Assembly (NCBI GenBank): GCA_027972325.1
Contig: JAPMOS010000077.1
Location: 5,001 to 69,000 of the forward strand
Length of the DNA: 64,000 bases
Direction of reading: 5' to 3'
Source: Paratrimastix pyriformis
Lineage: Eukaryota; Preaxostyla; Paratrimastigidae
The position numbers and the translations under genes were made by a program. The notes beneath the pieces were generated by a model, which saw only the letters and a list, made by a program, of their open reading frames with translations, searched no databases and was not told the origin of the DNA. Shown here piece by piece: positions 20,398-31,942 of the stretch; position 1 is the first letter of the stretch, and the number at the start of each line of letters is the position of its first letter.

Positions 20398-22062
20398 GTC
20401 GGACCCTCACGTGGCGATCCAGTTCGGGGGGGCTCAGCTCCCGACCAAGTCGCTGGCCGAGGGGGGGGACCTCCTCGGGGTGCCCTTCGGCTCCGAGGCC
20501 CATGTGGCGGGCTGGGTTCGGGCGAAGGTGGAGGCCGCCCTGGCGCTCGCACGGAAGCTGTTCAAGCTGCAGGCCCAGAGCTTCGTCTTGCTGGTGAGGA
20601 TGTGCGTCATTCCAAAGCTGGTCTACCTGCTGCGGACGACAACCCCTTCGCCAGCCCGGGACGAGGCCCTCCGCCACTTCGACGACGCCCTCCACGCCAT
20701 GGTTCTCGAGCGGCTGGGGGTCAAGGACCTGCCCTGTGACATCCTCCCGCTCCCCCTGGAGGCCGGTGGGCTGGGGCTCCCGCGTCTCCTCGACTTGTCG
20801 CCATGCGCGCAGGTTGGGGGGCTCATTGGGATCTTCGGTGTCGCCGAACAACTCTCGACTCCCGGTGTCTCCTCGATCGCCACCCTTCTGTCAACGCTCG
20901 CTCGGCTCGACGGGCCGGCCTTCCTCAAGAGCTCCCTCCAAACCGCTTTGGCGTCCTTCCACATCACGTGGGAGGGCTGCCAACAACCGTGCGCGGCAAC
21001 GCGTTTCTACCGCGGCAAGAGTGGGGGGTCAGGTCCAGCATGCCCTGTGGGTGGAGAAGCAGGGGGCGGCGACCGCCGAGGCAGCGGAGCGGGTCGATGC
21101 CGGCTCGGCCGAGGGGAAGATGAGGCGCTCGGCCAGCAACCCAGCCACGGCTGCTCTACTGGCCTCGTACCCGTCGGCCCTTCTGCGGATGTCGGACGTG
21201 GTCTTCGCGGGGCTGGTCCGGAGGCTGGCGGGGGCTCCTGCGATGCCGGGCGTGCGTGGCATCTTCAGTGCCACCAAAGACCAGGCCAGGGTCCCCTGCC
21301 CCGTCTGCGGAAGGAACATCGGTGACGGACACGAGAGGCTCTGCACGGAGGCCTCAGCGAAGTGGTCCCCCCGCCACAACCACATCCGGTCCATCCTGGT
21401 CGCGCTCCTCCATCGCACCCCTGGGTGCGTGGTGAGGCCGAACAGGGGCTGGATTACGGGAAGCCGCGCGCCCGTGGTCCGACCTCGACGCCGAGCCCGC
21501 GGCCGCGGCGCACAGACGGCCGGACATCTCCTTCACTTTTGTGGGGGACGGGGTCCACTTCCTCGACTTGGTGGTGTCTGAGCCGCTGGCCATCAGCAAC
21601 GACGTCGCCGCCAAGGAGGGGAGGCTGCCGGCTGCCGCCGAGGGCCGCAAGTTCAGGCTCTACGAGGAGTGGCGGAAGACCAACAAGGGCACCCTCTGGC
21701 CCTTCGGCCTCACGGTCGTGGGGCAGATGGGGCCTCAGGCGGAGCGCTTCCTGGAGATGATCGAGGAGGTGCACCGCAAGGCCGAGCGCTCGTTCAGCAA
21801 GTCGTTCTGGCGCGCCCGCATCGCAGCGGCGCTGGCCCGCTGGAGCACTGCCATGGAGATGGGATGGGCCCGCGAGGCGACGCGCCTGCACAAGAGCCTG
21901 GGACTGTCCTGCATCAACGTGGACGAGGACGAGGACGCAGTGGCCCGAGACCCCAACGCGGTGGACGGGTAAAGAGCGAGTTTTCTCTTCGATCTTGAAG
22001 TTTTTCCTCTCTCTCCGGCGTTTGTTTCTATTCCCCGGGCCAACACGTTTATCATCATTTTA
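20398..22062 (+). mobile_element. RLE-type LINE, copy 2 (5'-truncated)
   Basis: Nearly identical to positions 45-1685 but 5'-truncated at about 20398 (homology begins TCGGACCC). It keeps the fuller endonuclease: CPVCGRNIGDGHERLC, RHNHIRSILVALLH, RPDISF and FLDLVV, YEEWRKTNKG, and a TAA at about 21970. An 11-bp difference near 21020 relative to copy 1 shifts the frame in the RT-to-endonuclease linker, so it too is inactive. The 3' UTR ends TTTATCATCATTTTA at about 22062. It sits in the gap between the minus-strand ORF starting at 20329 and the plus-strand PPP1R37-like gene starting at 22156, with its 3' end toward the latter. Confidence 0.88.
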
Positions 22063-22155
22063 TCAGATGGAGCTTTGGTCCGCTGAACAGGCGGTCCAAA
22101 CCCATTTCGGTGTGGCCTCGGAGATCTTAAAATTATATCAAGGTGTGACCACTTA

Positions 22156-24491
22156 ATGAGAATTCCAGACGCATCGTTTCCCCAAACAGAAAGCTGCACG
22201 ACCAGGCATTCGACCCCGAACGAAAACATCCTCGCCGACTTAAATACTTGTCATGCTCGCGGGGAGCCGTACTGCACACTTCAGATCCGGGACACCTCTC
22301 TTTCTCTTCCCGATTGTTTGGCCTTCAGCGCCCTTATTCCATCGCGCGCGAATCCTTATCTCACAACGATTGAGGTCACGGCGTGTTCGCTGACGGACGA
22401 GGTTTGACTTTGCCCCCAATAAAACTGACTTTTTCCGCCAAGGGCGCCGACTCTATTTTGAGCGCTTTGTCACAGTCGTCCTCGGTGACTTCCCTGATCC
22501 TCTCCTGCAACTCGCTCACGAGCACATCACTTGCCCTGATCGCTGCCCTCATCGAGCAGGTCCGTACGGTGTTATTGTTAATATTCGAGGCTCAGCCCTC
22601 GCGCACGCTCGCAGGGCCATCCGCTCCGGCTTCTCGACCTCAGCGGCCAGACCTTTGACTCCCAGGGGCACCTTGCCCTCTGTCGGTCAGTTGGGCTTCT
22701 TCGGATGTCGACCGCCCCATCGTGGACGGAACTTTCCTTCCACCCTTTTTCCTCTCTCCTCTCCCATCCCTTCCTCGGTTTTTTCTTTTTCCCTCCACTC
22801 AACATCGCACGATTCATCCGGCCCTTTCTACAGGGCGCTCGGCTCGCCGGACTGTCAGCTCCAGGTCCTCCGCATGTCGGACACCGGAGCAGCGCCGCAC
22901 ATGGCCGACTATGGTCTGCCCGCTGCCGGGTGGCTTCCACATCATCATACGTGTAACGCCTTACGCAGCCCGGGCGCTGCAGCAGAACAAGACGGTGGCC
23001 AACCTGCACTTGGGCGACAACCAGATTGGGCCCGGCGGCGCGCCTCACGTCGCTGCCATCATCCACGGGTGCCCCTCCCTAATGGCGCTCGACCTCCGGG
23101 ATAACAATCTGCAGGTCAGCCCCTCAGCACCCACCCCACCCGCTCCAGCCTCATCCTTTGCCAGGATGCTGGAGTGATCTGGGTGACAGAAACCCTACGC
23201 ACCAACGCCACCCTGCGCAGCCTCATTCTCTGGAAGAACAAGCTCACGCATGGCTGCCTCACGGCCGTTGCTGCGGCTTTGGTCCGGGCCCCGTCGCATC
23301 CACTCCCCTGCTCCTCTCCTCCTCCCTCCTCTCCTCACCATCCCGGCTGATCTGTGGCCAACCACCGACCTTCTCGCCTTCTCTCCGCCAGAATGAGAAC
23401 GCGACGCTGCTCAACTTGGATCTGGGCAACAACACTTTCGGCAACCAGGGCGTCTGTCGCGTCGCTTTTCGTGCGGCGGTCACGCCCCCCCCCCCCCCCC
23501 TCCCCCTCCACCTCCCCCCTGGGTTTGTAGTCTCTGTCCCTCAAGGCCATCATCCGAAACTCGAAGCTCATCACCCTGGGCCTGGCCTCTTGTGGGATCG
23601 CCGGCGAAGGTCTGCCTTTGCCGCGCTTCCAGCGCCGCACGTCTGTCTGTTCGACTTCCAGGGGCGGTCGCTCTGGCGGAGGCCCTGACGGAGACGCAGA
23701 CCCTGGTCCGGCTCGACCTGCGCCACAACGAGCTGGGAGGCCACGGAGGGGTGCTGGCCCTGGAGCGGGCCCTGCAGATCAACCACAGCCTGCAGTCCCT
23801 CTGCCTGGACGTCGAGCAACTGGTCCGCGGCTAGCCAGCCTCCACAGCGCCCCTCATCCCACCCCACCCCCCGGGTCCCGTAGACGGAGGCCACCAAGAA
23901 CGCCGCCGAGCGGGAGATGTTCTCCCAGGTTGTGCAGCGGATCCTCACCCACTGCCACCGGAACTTCAACCGGGCCGAGCGCCGGCCCTTGGAAGGTCCG
24001 GACACGGTCCCGCTTCGGTCGTTGTCCTGATCCCTGCCCGTCCAGAAGACTTGCCCGTGCCTGGCGCCGGGGTCGCAACCCCCTTGCCTCAGCCCGCTGG
24101 CCCGCCATCGACCGTCTCCATGGCTCTCCGGGCTGCCCAGGCCCCACAACCAGAACCGCTTCCCGCCCCAATAGCCGCTCCAGCCGGCCCAGCCGCTCCA
24201 GCCGGCCCAGAGCCGCCCGCGGCTTCTGCGACAGGCACCGCCGCCGCCGCTGCTGCGACAGGCCCCGCGCCCGCAGCCCCTGCCGCGGCCGCGCCCATCC
24301 CTGCCCCCTCTCCCGCCGTCTCCGAGGCCGCCGACGAGCCGCCGCAGGTGAAGGGCTCCCGCTCGCTGGTCTCGCTGGCTGCACGTCTCTTCGGCTTCGG
24401 CTCGCCCTCGCCGTCCCCGCCTCCCCCCGCCGCCACCACCTACACCACCGCACCGCCCGACAGTACTCCACCGCCCCCGCCCCGCTCGTGA
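22156..24491 (+). CDS. PPP1R37-like leucine-rich-repeat protein
   Basis: The LRRs are of the ribonuclease-inhibitor type, and the order matches human PPP1R37 (LRRC68), a regulatory partner of protein phosphatase 1. Exon 1 is 22156-22401 and exon 2 is 22443-22559 (41-bp intron between them). Later exons give LLDLSGQTFDSQGHLALC, VANLHLGDNQIGPGG, LMALDLRDNNLQ, LRSLILWKNKLTHGC, LLNLDLGNNTFGNQGV, GLASCGIAGEGAVALAEALT and LVRLDLRHNELGGHG. The SLILWKNKLTH and GLASxxIxxEGAVAxAE strings are especially close to the human protein. After the LRRs come a helical piece (QVVQRILTHCHRNFNRAE) and an Ala/Pro-rich tail ending in SLAARLFGFGSPSP and PPPPPRS, with the stop at 24489-24491. Human PPP1R37 also has a Pro-rich tail. 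I did not identify an RVxF phosphatase-docking motif. At least eight introns are present, several with C-rich 3' ends. Confidence 0.8.
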
Positions 24492-24537
24492 GACAAATGG
24501 TGTCCAGCTCCTGTGCAAATACAATGGGGATGGGGTT

Positions 24538-25646
24538 TTACTGGGTCGCCGTCGCTGTGGCCTGGGGGGCTGTCTTCTTGTGGTAGTACTCGACGAACTG
24601 GGACGGGGGAGGGATGGATCATCGGGGGGCGGGTCAAAGCCGGGCAGACCTCGTCGAGGATCACCGGCCAGGCGCCCTCGGCGTCGTAGTTGGAGAAGTC
24701 GTCATTGATGGCGTGGGTGAACTCGAGGAACATGTCCCACTGGTCCTGGGTGATGCTCTGGATGCGCCGTTGCTGGGGGAGGGGAGGGGGGGAGGGGTGG
24801 GGTGGGGTGGGGGATGAGAAACCAGGTGGGCCCGCACGCCCCTTGGCGGACGGACCTGAAGGAACTCGAACCACAGGTCCATCTTGGCCCACTTGCCGTC
24901 CAGCAGCAGATGCCACAGCCCGGTGGCAAGCTCGATCGCTAGACGGTGAGAAGGGTTGGCGGGGGGCGGGGGGCGGGAGGGGCTGCGTCCGGACGAAGTG
25001 AGCGCTGCGTCTTCTCACGGGAGTACTTGTGCGAAAAGCTGTAAATCTCCTTAAACTGCAGAGAAAAGCGCAAGGTGAAGAGGTGAAGAGAGCCCCGAAC
25101 CCGACCCGTTGCGGACCGTCACGGGATTGGCAAGATCTGCGCGCAAATCGGGGATTTTGCCGCGAAGTTTCTCCACGGAATCCACGCTAGGGGCAATCAA
25201 TTGAAGGACCAGCGACCAGAACAGACCCCAGTCGAGTGAGACCCTCATTCCATTCGGCGCGGGAAAACTCGCAGGACACGGACGCCTGATGAGGAAGAGC
25301 CTCAAGAAAAGATGAAAAAGCTCCGGACATGTAATTTCCAAGCCAGCACAAGCATCACAGGATCCGTGGGGTCGACACGGAGTTCGTCGCAAAGGCGTTG
25401 CATGCCATCGGGACCGATCACGTCTGTGCCCTCCTCCTTGAATTTATTGAAAGCAGCAGTAATTTTGGCAGGGTCTGCCTGAGGCGCCCGTCGTGATTCC
25501 TCCTGATACGTTCCGGACCCGAAATACTCGTTCAGTGCGGTTTCGACATTCCAGTTCGTACGTCGAAGAAACTGAGCAGCCACACTTTCGCTCACACTCG
25601 AGATGGCACGAAACTCTTGAACCAGACGCCGTTGCTTCGCGTCCAT
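24538..25646 (-). CDS. DCN1-like protein (cullin neddylation cofactor)
   Basis: DCN1/DCUN1D proteins bind cullins and the NEDD8 E2 and stimulate cullin neddylation. The ATG is at 25646. Exon 1 (to about 25339) has the UBA-like domain (SVSESVAAQFLRRTNWNVET, ALNEYFGSG) and the start of the PONY domain (DGMQRLCDELRVDPTDPVML, LAWKLH). Next come SCEFSRAEWNEGLTRLG, VDSVEKLRGKIPDLRADLAN, FKEIYSFSHKYSREKTQRSL, ELATGLWHLLLDGKWAKMDL, then DQWDMFLEFTHAINDDFSNY, DAEGAWPVILDE and, after an intron, FVEYYHKK. The stop is at 24538-24540. Each piece aligns in order with human DCUN1D1, including the NYDxEGAWPVxxDxFV signature. There are five or six short introns. The ORF is complete. It is divergent from BBS9, with 64 bp between the start codons. 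Confidence 0.92.
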
Positions 25647-25710
25647 TCCCAAAGCCAATTCAAACCGATGTTAGCGGCTCTAAAATAGGGGAATCATTAC
25701 TCGCCTCGGG
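25647..25710. promoter_or_regulatory. 64-bp divergent promoter between DCN1 and BBS9
   Basis: The ATG of the DCN1-like gene (25646, minus) and that of BBS9 (25711, plus) are separated by 64 bp, which must hold both 5' UTRs and the promoter. The stretch is less GC-rich than its surroundings and contains TCTAAAATAGGGG at 25678-25690, but no clear TATA box. Confidence 0.55.
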
Positions 25711-28700
25711 ATGTCTCTCTTCAACACCCGCGAATGGTGGAGTAATACGCTGACAACTGATGAGGAGTTCGACGAAGGGTGTCTTTGCGTTGCAAATATT
25801 GACAATGACGCAGCCGGAAACACAAAAATCCTAACAGGTAGTTTTCAAGGCGTTCTCCGGATTTTCTACCCGAGGCAGCGGGATTATCAACTCAACGACC
25901 TAATGCTTGAAGAAGAGCTGGGGGAGCCGATTCTCCAATTGGAAGCTGGCCGGTTTCTCTCGTCTGGTCCTTCGTCCGTTCGAGCCCCGACTGATCACCG
26001 CCCCCCCAGAAATTCAACCGCCCTCGCACTTGCTGTTCTCCACCCACGAACCCTGGCAGTGTACACCGTTCTTCTCATTGAGGGTGACCAGAACCAGGGG
26101 AACTTTTTCGCCCTCAACAAGGCGTACGAGCACCGCCTCCCTCGGAACGCGTACAATATGGTGGTGGGTCCCTTTGGGGGGGTCTATGGTCTGGTTAGCT
26201 TGGCTCGATCGCTTATCTCTCCCACCTTCGTTGACAGACAAGGACCACATTTGTGTGCAGTCGATGGACGGGTGCCTGTCCTTCTTCGAGCAGGAGCGGC
26301 ATACCTTCGACCGGGTCCTCCCCGACGCGCTCATCCCGGGGCCGCTCTGCTACGTGGCCCACACGGACTGCTTCGTGGTGGGCACGGCCTCCTTCGAGGT
26401 GAAGTGTTACAAGTACGTCATCCTCTCGCAGGCCGCCGGGGCGGCGCCGGTCTTCGTCCACTCGACCGCCCCCAGCGACCCGGCCGCCGCTCTGGCCCTG
26501 GGGCTGACCCCGGCCAGCATGCCTCTTCCCGAGTCGCCCGAGGCGGGTCCGCCAGCGCCCGGGCACTCTCCAATGGGCCCCCCTGCTTGTTACGTGTGCA
26601 CGGGCGCGCCCGACGCGCCTGCGCACCTGCCCACACGCCTGCCCCTCAGCACATCGGCAGCGTGCACAAACATGGTACACGCCGCTCATCGAGAACACAT
26701 CACCCGGCACCGGCACCGACACCAGACACGGCCATGGGCCCGCCGGGGACGCGGGGCAAGAAGATCCAGGAGGAATGGGCCATCACGCTGGGCGAGCCGC
26801 TGTGGGACATCCGGGTGGGGCGCTGCTCCCGGCAGCTGGTCTCCTCCCAGGTGGACATCCTCGTCCTCGGTCCGCACCGCCTGCCCACCCGCCCGCCCGC
26901 CCGCCCGCCTGCCCGCCCGCCCGCCCGCCCGCCCCGGGAAATGATGCCCCAGCCACTGCCCTGCTCCTTCTCCCTGCTCACACCCGTCCGATCGTCCCGA
27001 TCTGCGGTCCGCGCGCGGGGCCAACGAACCCGCTGTCGGCCTGGGCTGGGCAGGGTCGCACACCCTGTTTACGCTCCGCGACACGGGCAAGATCCGCAAG
27101 CAGAAGCGGCTGGAGCGCGAGCCCAGCGCCATGCTGCCGTACACGGTCTCCGAGCAAGGTCTTTCGGGCACGGTCGGGCGCACTCACACTCACTGACCCG
27201 TCGGCGATGGCGACAGACCCGACGGGCCACCAGAACCTGCTGGTGGCCTTCCACGACCAGATGCTGGTGGTGTACGACGACCAGACCATCGCCTGGGCCG
27301 CCACGGCCGACTGCGTGCCCGTCTCGATGCGGGTGGGCACCTTTGGTCTCCTTCCCCACACACACACACAGATCCTGCGTCTTTCCTTCTAGCCCTCCTG
27401 CCTCTCGCTTCGCCCCCCACTCCTCCTCCTCCTCCTCCTCCTCCTCCTCCTCCTCTCCCCGTCCCCGCTTCGCCTGTGCAGCGGGATCGCCGGCCTTGTT
27501 GCGGTCCTCACCGAGAAGGGCGCCCTCAAGCTGCTCTACATGGGCACGGATCCCTCCCTGGGCAAAGTCGCGTCCGTCCCGGTGATACCCCCCCTCCCCG
27601 CCAGACCCGCGCACCTGCCTCAGGGAACATGCACGTCACATGCCCGCATCCGCGAGCCCGTCATCCCCGTCGCGCGATCCCCGGAGGGACCCGTTTCCCA
27701 TTGCTGGCTTTTGGGTTGGTTGGTTGGGGCTCGTGGCATGCGGGGCAGGCCGCTCGAGGGAAGGAGCTCGACTACGCCGAGATGGACGAGGGCCGCCTGC
27801 GGCAGCGCATCAAGGAGGCCATGTCCAACCAGCACACCGAGCCCCGCGACCAGCTCATGATCCGGGCCCAGATCCCGGCCCAGCTCGACAACCCCGTCTG
27901 GCCCTCTGCCCCTCCCCCTCCCCCCCTCCCCCCCCCCCCCCCCCCCCCCCCCCCCCAGCTGGCCATCCCCCCACGCTCAGTTTCGGCCCTCTGGCTGGAG
28001 TGCCGCCCCACCCCCCATCCCCATCCCGCGCTCAGTTGTATTTGCCCCCTGCCCACCCGCCCGCCCAGCACCAGCAGGGCGACCTGCCCACCGGGAGCGG
28101 GGTGGTCGCCTCGCTGACGGTGAAGCTCTACCTGAGCATCGCCGCCGAGCAGCCCGTGGCCAACGTGCGGCTGGTGGTCTCCTCGGAGGGACCCCTCCAG
28201 CCCGTGCAGCCCTGCTACACCATCCCCCAAGTGGGTCCGCGCCGGGTGGGATGGATGCTCGGCGCTCCCTCTCGGGGTGGCGCGCCGAACGGACCCAACC
28301 CATGAGACGGTGTCTGTGATGGGGAACGATCTTCGTGCTGCAGAGGGCACCCATGCGCCGCCCGTGATGGTGCCGGTTGTCTTCACGGCCACGGCCGCCC
28401 AGATGTCCACCTCGCTCGCCGTCACGGCGGTGGCCTTCTACACCGGGCCCACTCAAGGGTCTGCAGGCTGCTTGGGGGGTGGGGTTGGCCACCTGGGGCA
28501 TGTGCAGTGGTGGGGCATGTGCAGTGGTGGGACATGGGCAGTGGTGGGGTTGGTTTCCCTCCGCTCGCCTCCGCCCCCGATCCGCTCCGTATCTCCTTGC
28601 CGCGTCACGAGGGTGCTCATCTCACGCCCTCTCTCCTCTCAGCGAGTCCCGCACGGCCCTCCACTCACCCCCCGCCATCTCTCCCTTTCTGCTTGCACCA

Positions 28701-28896
28701 GCGAGTCCCGCACGGCTCGGTTCGAGTTCCGGCTGCCGCTCGCCATGGCCTGCACCACCATCGCCCCCATCAAGAGCGCCGCCTTTCGTGTCCGTTGTTG
28801 CCGCCCTGCGTGTGTGCTGCTGTCCATGTTCCACCCCCCCTTTGCTCGCTGCCTCTGCTCTTATGATTCGGGGGGCCGTCAATCTCAGCCGACAGA

Positions 28897-28929
<33 letters not shown>

Positions 28930-31731
28930 ATCATTCGCTGGCCTCGAATCACATGATTTGTGGTGTGCCATCTTCTCTGCTGCTTGGCAGATCACGGTGG
29001 AGACCAACCAGGAGCCCGTCAACATTGCCATGCTCTTCGAGGACATGTGCCTGGTCTGGCGCCCCACCTCCACTCAACATCATCACGCATCGCACCCTTC
29101 CCTGCCTCTTCATGGTTTGCCCTGTCTGGCGCGCATCCGCCCGCACCCTTCACTCATCTGTCTTTGTCGCGCGCGGCCAGAGCCCCGAGGTGACGGCCCT
29201 GTCGAGCGTGCTGTCCTTCCAGCACCGGGCCGGCGGGGAGGCGACCATCCTGGTCAGCAAAAGCGCAGGTCCGCCGCCGAACTCCCGCCAGCCACCCCTC
29301 CATCCCGCCATCCCGCCATCCCGCCGAGCGACTGCGGTGGCTGATCCAATGCTTTGATCCGATCCGATCTGCACTCTTGGGCCTGTCCTGCAGGGCGCTA
29401 CCGGGTGCAGTCGTCCAGCCTGGAGGCCCTCTGGCTGGTTGTGGACGAGCTCTGTGTGGTCTGCACCGGTCAGCGTTCTGGCCATTCACGCCTCTCTTGC
29501 AGCGGCTGCAGCAGTACTTCGCCTCGCGCCACACGGAGGGGGCCGTCGATGCGATGGGGCAGCCGCTGCCCGGGGCCAGCGGGCCCATGGTGCCTCTCAA
29601 GTTCGGCTTCACCGAGCCGCTGCCCCTCAACGAACTGCTGGCGCTGGTCGACGAGCACTTCAAGGTCCGCCGCCTCTGCCCGCTGCCCTGCGCCACCAGA
29701 GCCAAGATCGACTTGCGGCCCGGAAACTGCGGCGTTGCGTTGGAAACTCCACGATTCAACTACATTTTCGCCCCCCCCCCCCCCCCCCCCCCCCCCGCTC
29801 CTCCCTGCGCAGTGCCGAGCGGCGATTAAAGCCTGCCAGCGGCAGATGGAAGACACCTCGGCCCAGCTGCGGGCCATCGAACGACGGCTGCTGGTGCGCT
29901 TCAAGGACAAGAACCCCAGCCCCCTGAACAAGTCCGCATGCGGGGATTCGGGATCACCGTCATCATTATCCCGATCATCCAGGCATCCAGGCATCATCCA
30001 GTCATAATTCATCTCCACCACCATCACCGTCATTCACAAACATCAACACCACCATCACCACCATCATCATCATCACCACCACCACCACCACCACCATACC
30101 ACCATCACTATTACCACCATCACCGCCACCCAATCGTCAACACCGTCATAACCCGCATTCGATGTGGCGGGCCGGCTGCAGCCTGGACAAGCTGCTCGAG
30201 CTGACCTTCCAGGCCCAGATCGACAGCGCGGCCACGCTGGAGCGCCTCCAGTCCGATCTGGCGGGTGCCAGTGCGCGCCTCTCGTGCGGCATCAGCCTCT
30301 TCCTCCTCCTCATTCGGTCCGTGTGCGTATTTATATATGCGCAGCATCAGCCTCTTCCTGATCACCCATTCGGCCCGTGTGTGTATATCAGCCTCTTCCT
30401 CCTCCTCATGCGGTTCGCCTGTGTATATCAAGCCTGTTTGTTCCTGATCACCATCCGGTGCTTGGGGAGATGTCTGCCTGCGCCGTGTTCTGATTTCCCC
30501 CCTTCCCCTTCTGCCGCGTTCCTTTCCCCCGGGGCGCCAGGTTCAAGCTCGATCTGTCGGAGGACGATGCCCAGGCCCTCGCGGGCTTCTTCTCGCCCGT
30601 CGTGACCGACAACAGCGCGCAGGTCCCTCAGAGCCTGCCTGTGGCGGAGATTTGGAGGGAGCGGGGGAGGGGGAGCGGGGGAGGGGGAGCGGGGGAGCGG
30701 GGCGGGGGAGCGGGGGAGCGGGGGCGGGGAGCGGGGGAGCGGGGGCGGGGGGAGCGGGGGCGCGGGGGCGGGGGGGAGGAGAGCGAGGGGAGCGAGGCGA
30801 GGGGGAGCGAGGGGGAACGAGGGTTGGGTCACCTGACTCACTGACACCGTTTCCAGGGCTGGGAGGAGCTCACCGAGGTTGCCCTTGGCCACTGCCTCCG
30901 GACGGCCCTGTCGCTGGCCCACCTGCCCGGCGCCAAGGCCTCCGGCGTTGCCGAAGAGGTTCGTCCCGATTTCGGGAGGAGCGGCATTTTGCCCGTTTTT
31001 TGCCTCTCTTGGCCTCTCTTGGCCTCTCTTGGCCTCTCTTGGCCTCGTGTTGCTTCATTTTTTCGCTTTCTGGGTGTTTCTCATCGCGCCCTCGTCGCAC
31101 CCAGCTTGTGCTTCCTCCCCCGCCGTCGGCCCTCGAGCTGCCGCCCAACACACAGCGCCTCCGGAAGCACATTGCGATTGCCGTGGACCGGCTCATGAAG
31201 GGCGCCCGCCTGGTGGAGCGCAAGGAGCCCCCGCCCAGGCCCAGGAAGGTCCGCACGGGGTGGCTGGCTCTTGGGTCCAACCCAACACCCTTTGTTCTGT
31301 TTTTGGTTCGATTGCAGCGCGCTGGCTCAGCTGCTCCCGGCCCGGCCCCCGTGGCGGCAAGCACGATCCCGCCCCCGCCGCCCCCGCCCCCAGTAGCATC
31401 ACCGCCTGCCTATGAGGGGATGCCTGGCCAGGCGCCGCCACCACCGCCACCACCGCCACCCCCGTATACAGAGCCCGGGATCCCGGTGCCCCCGGCGGCG
31501 CCCATGCCGGCCTCCGACCAGCCCCTCCTGCCCCTGGCCGAGCCCGGCCGCCAAGGTCTGCCCTCACACGTTCCCCAGCCGGCATGACGAACGCCCCTCT
31601 CTCCTTTAGCCACCGATGAGTACGCCTACGCTGGCAATATCCCGCCCACCGAGCCTTTTCAGCAGGACGAGGACTTGGGCTACGAGGTGAGCCGCGCGGC
31701 GCCGGTCGAGGAAGATGCGGACCCAATGTGA
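25711..31731 (+). CDS. BBS9: BBS9 / PTHB1, BBSome subunit
   Basis: BBS9 is a core subunit of the BBSome, the coat that moves membrane proteins in and out of cilia. The start MSLFNTREWW matches the human MSLFKARDWW, followed by EEFDEGCLCVANIDND and TKILTGSFQGVLRIFYP of the N-terminal beta-propeller. Further matches in order are LALAVLHPRTLAVYTV, AYEHRLPRNAYNMVVG, HICVQSMDGCLSFFEQ, LIPGPLCYV, RYRVQSSSLEALWLVVDEL, KFGFTEPLPLNELLALVDEH, AIERRLLVRFKDKNPSPLN, GWEELTEVALGHCL and LPPNTQRLRKHIAIAVDRLM. A Pro-rich insert leads to the last exon (DEYAYAGNIPPTEPF), with TGA at 31729-31731. About 15 exons are interrupted by introns with C homopolymers (27929, 28899, 29769) and a G-rich array (30655-30810). 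The gene appears intact, which implies a ciliated or flagellated cell. Confidence 0.93.
30655..30815 (+). repeat. G-rich (GGGGAGCGGGGG)n array in a BBS9 intron
   Basis: About 160 bp of GGGGGAGCGGGG and GGGGCGGGG units lie on the coding strand inside an intron. Runs of four or more G every few bases would allow G-quadruplexes in the pre-mRNA. The tract shows no splice-site-like signal inside. Confidence 0.8.
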
Positions 31732-31942
31732 CCGGTTTTTGTTGGGGGGTGAAAGAGAATGTACAAACAAGATGAAATCTCCTCACCTCGCGCAGAGTGG
31801 GATCAGGACGGCGACGAGGCCCGTTCCGGCAAAGGGGTAATTTCCCTTGGTAAGATACACTCGTCCTTGTGGCTTGTTTTTTTTTTGAGCTGATAAGTCT
31901 GGAGCGTTGCAATTACATTTTTCACTGTGCAACTTTCTTAGA

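Noticed and set aside
30870-31364. Minus-strand ORF within BBS9
   Set aside because: Antisense to conserved BBS9 C-terminal exons; repetitive Lys/Arg-rich product from GGCCTCTCTT repeats.
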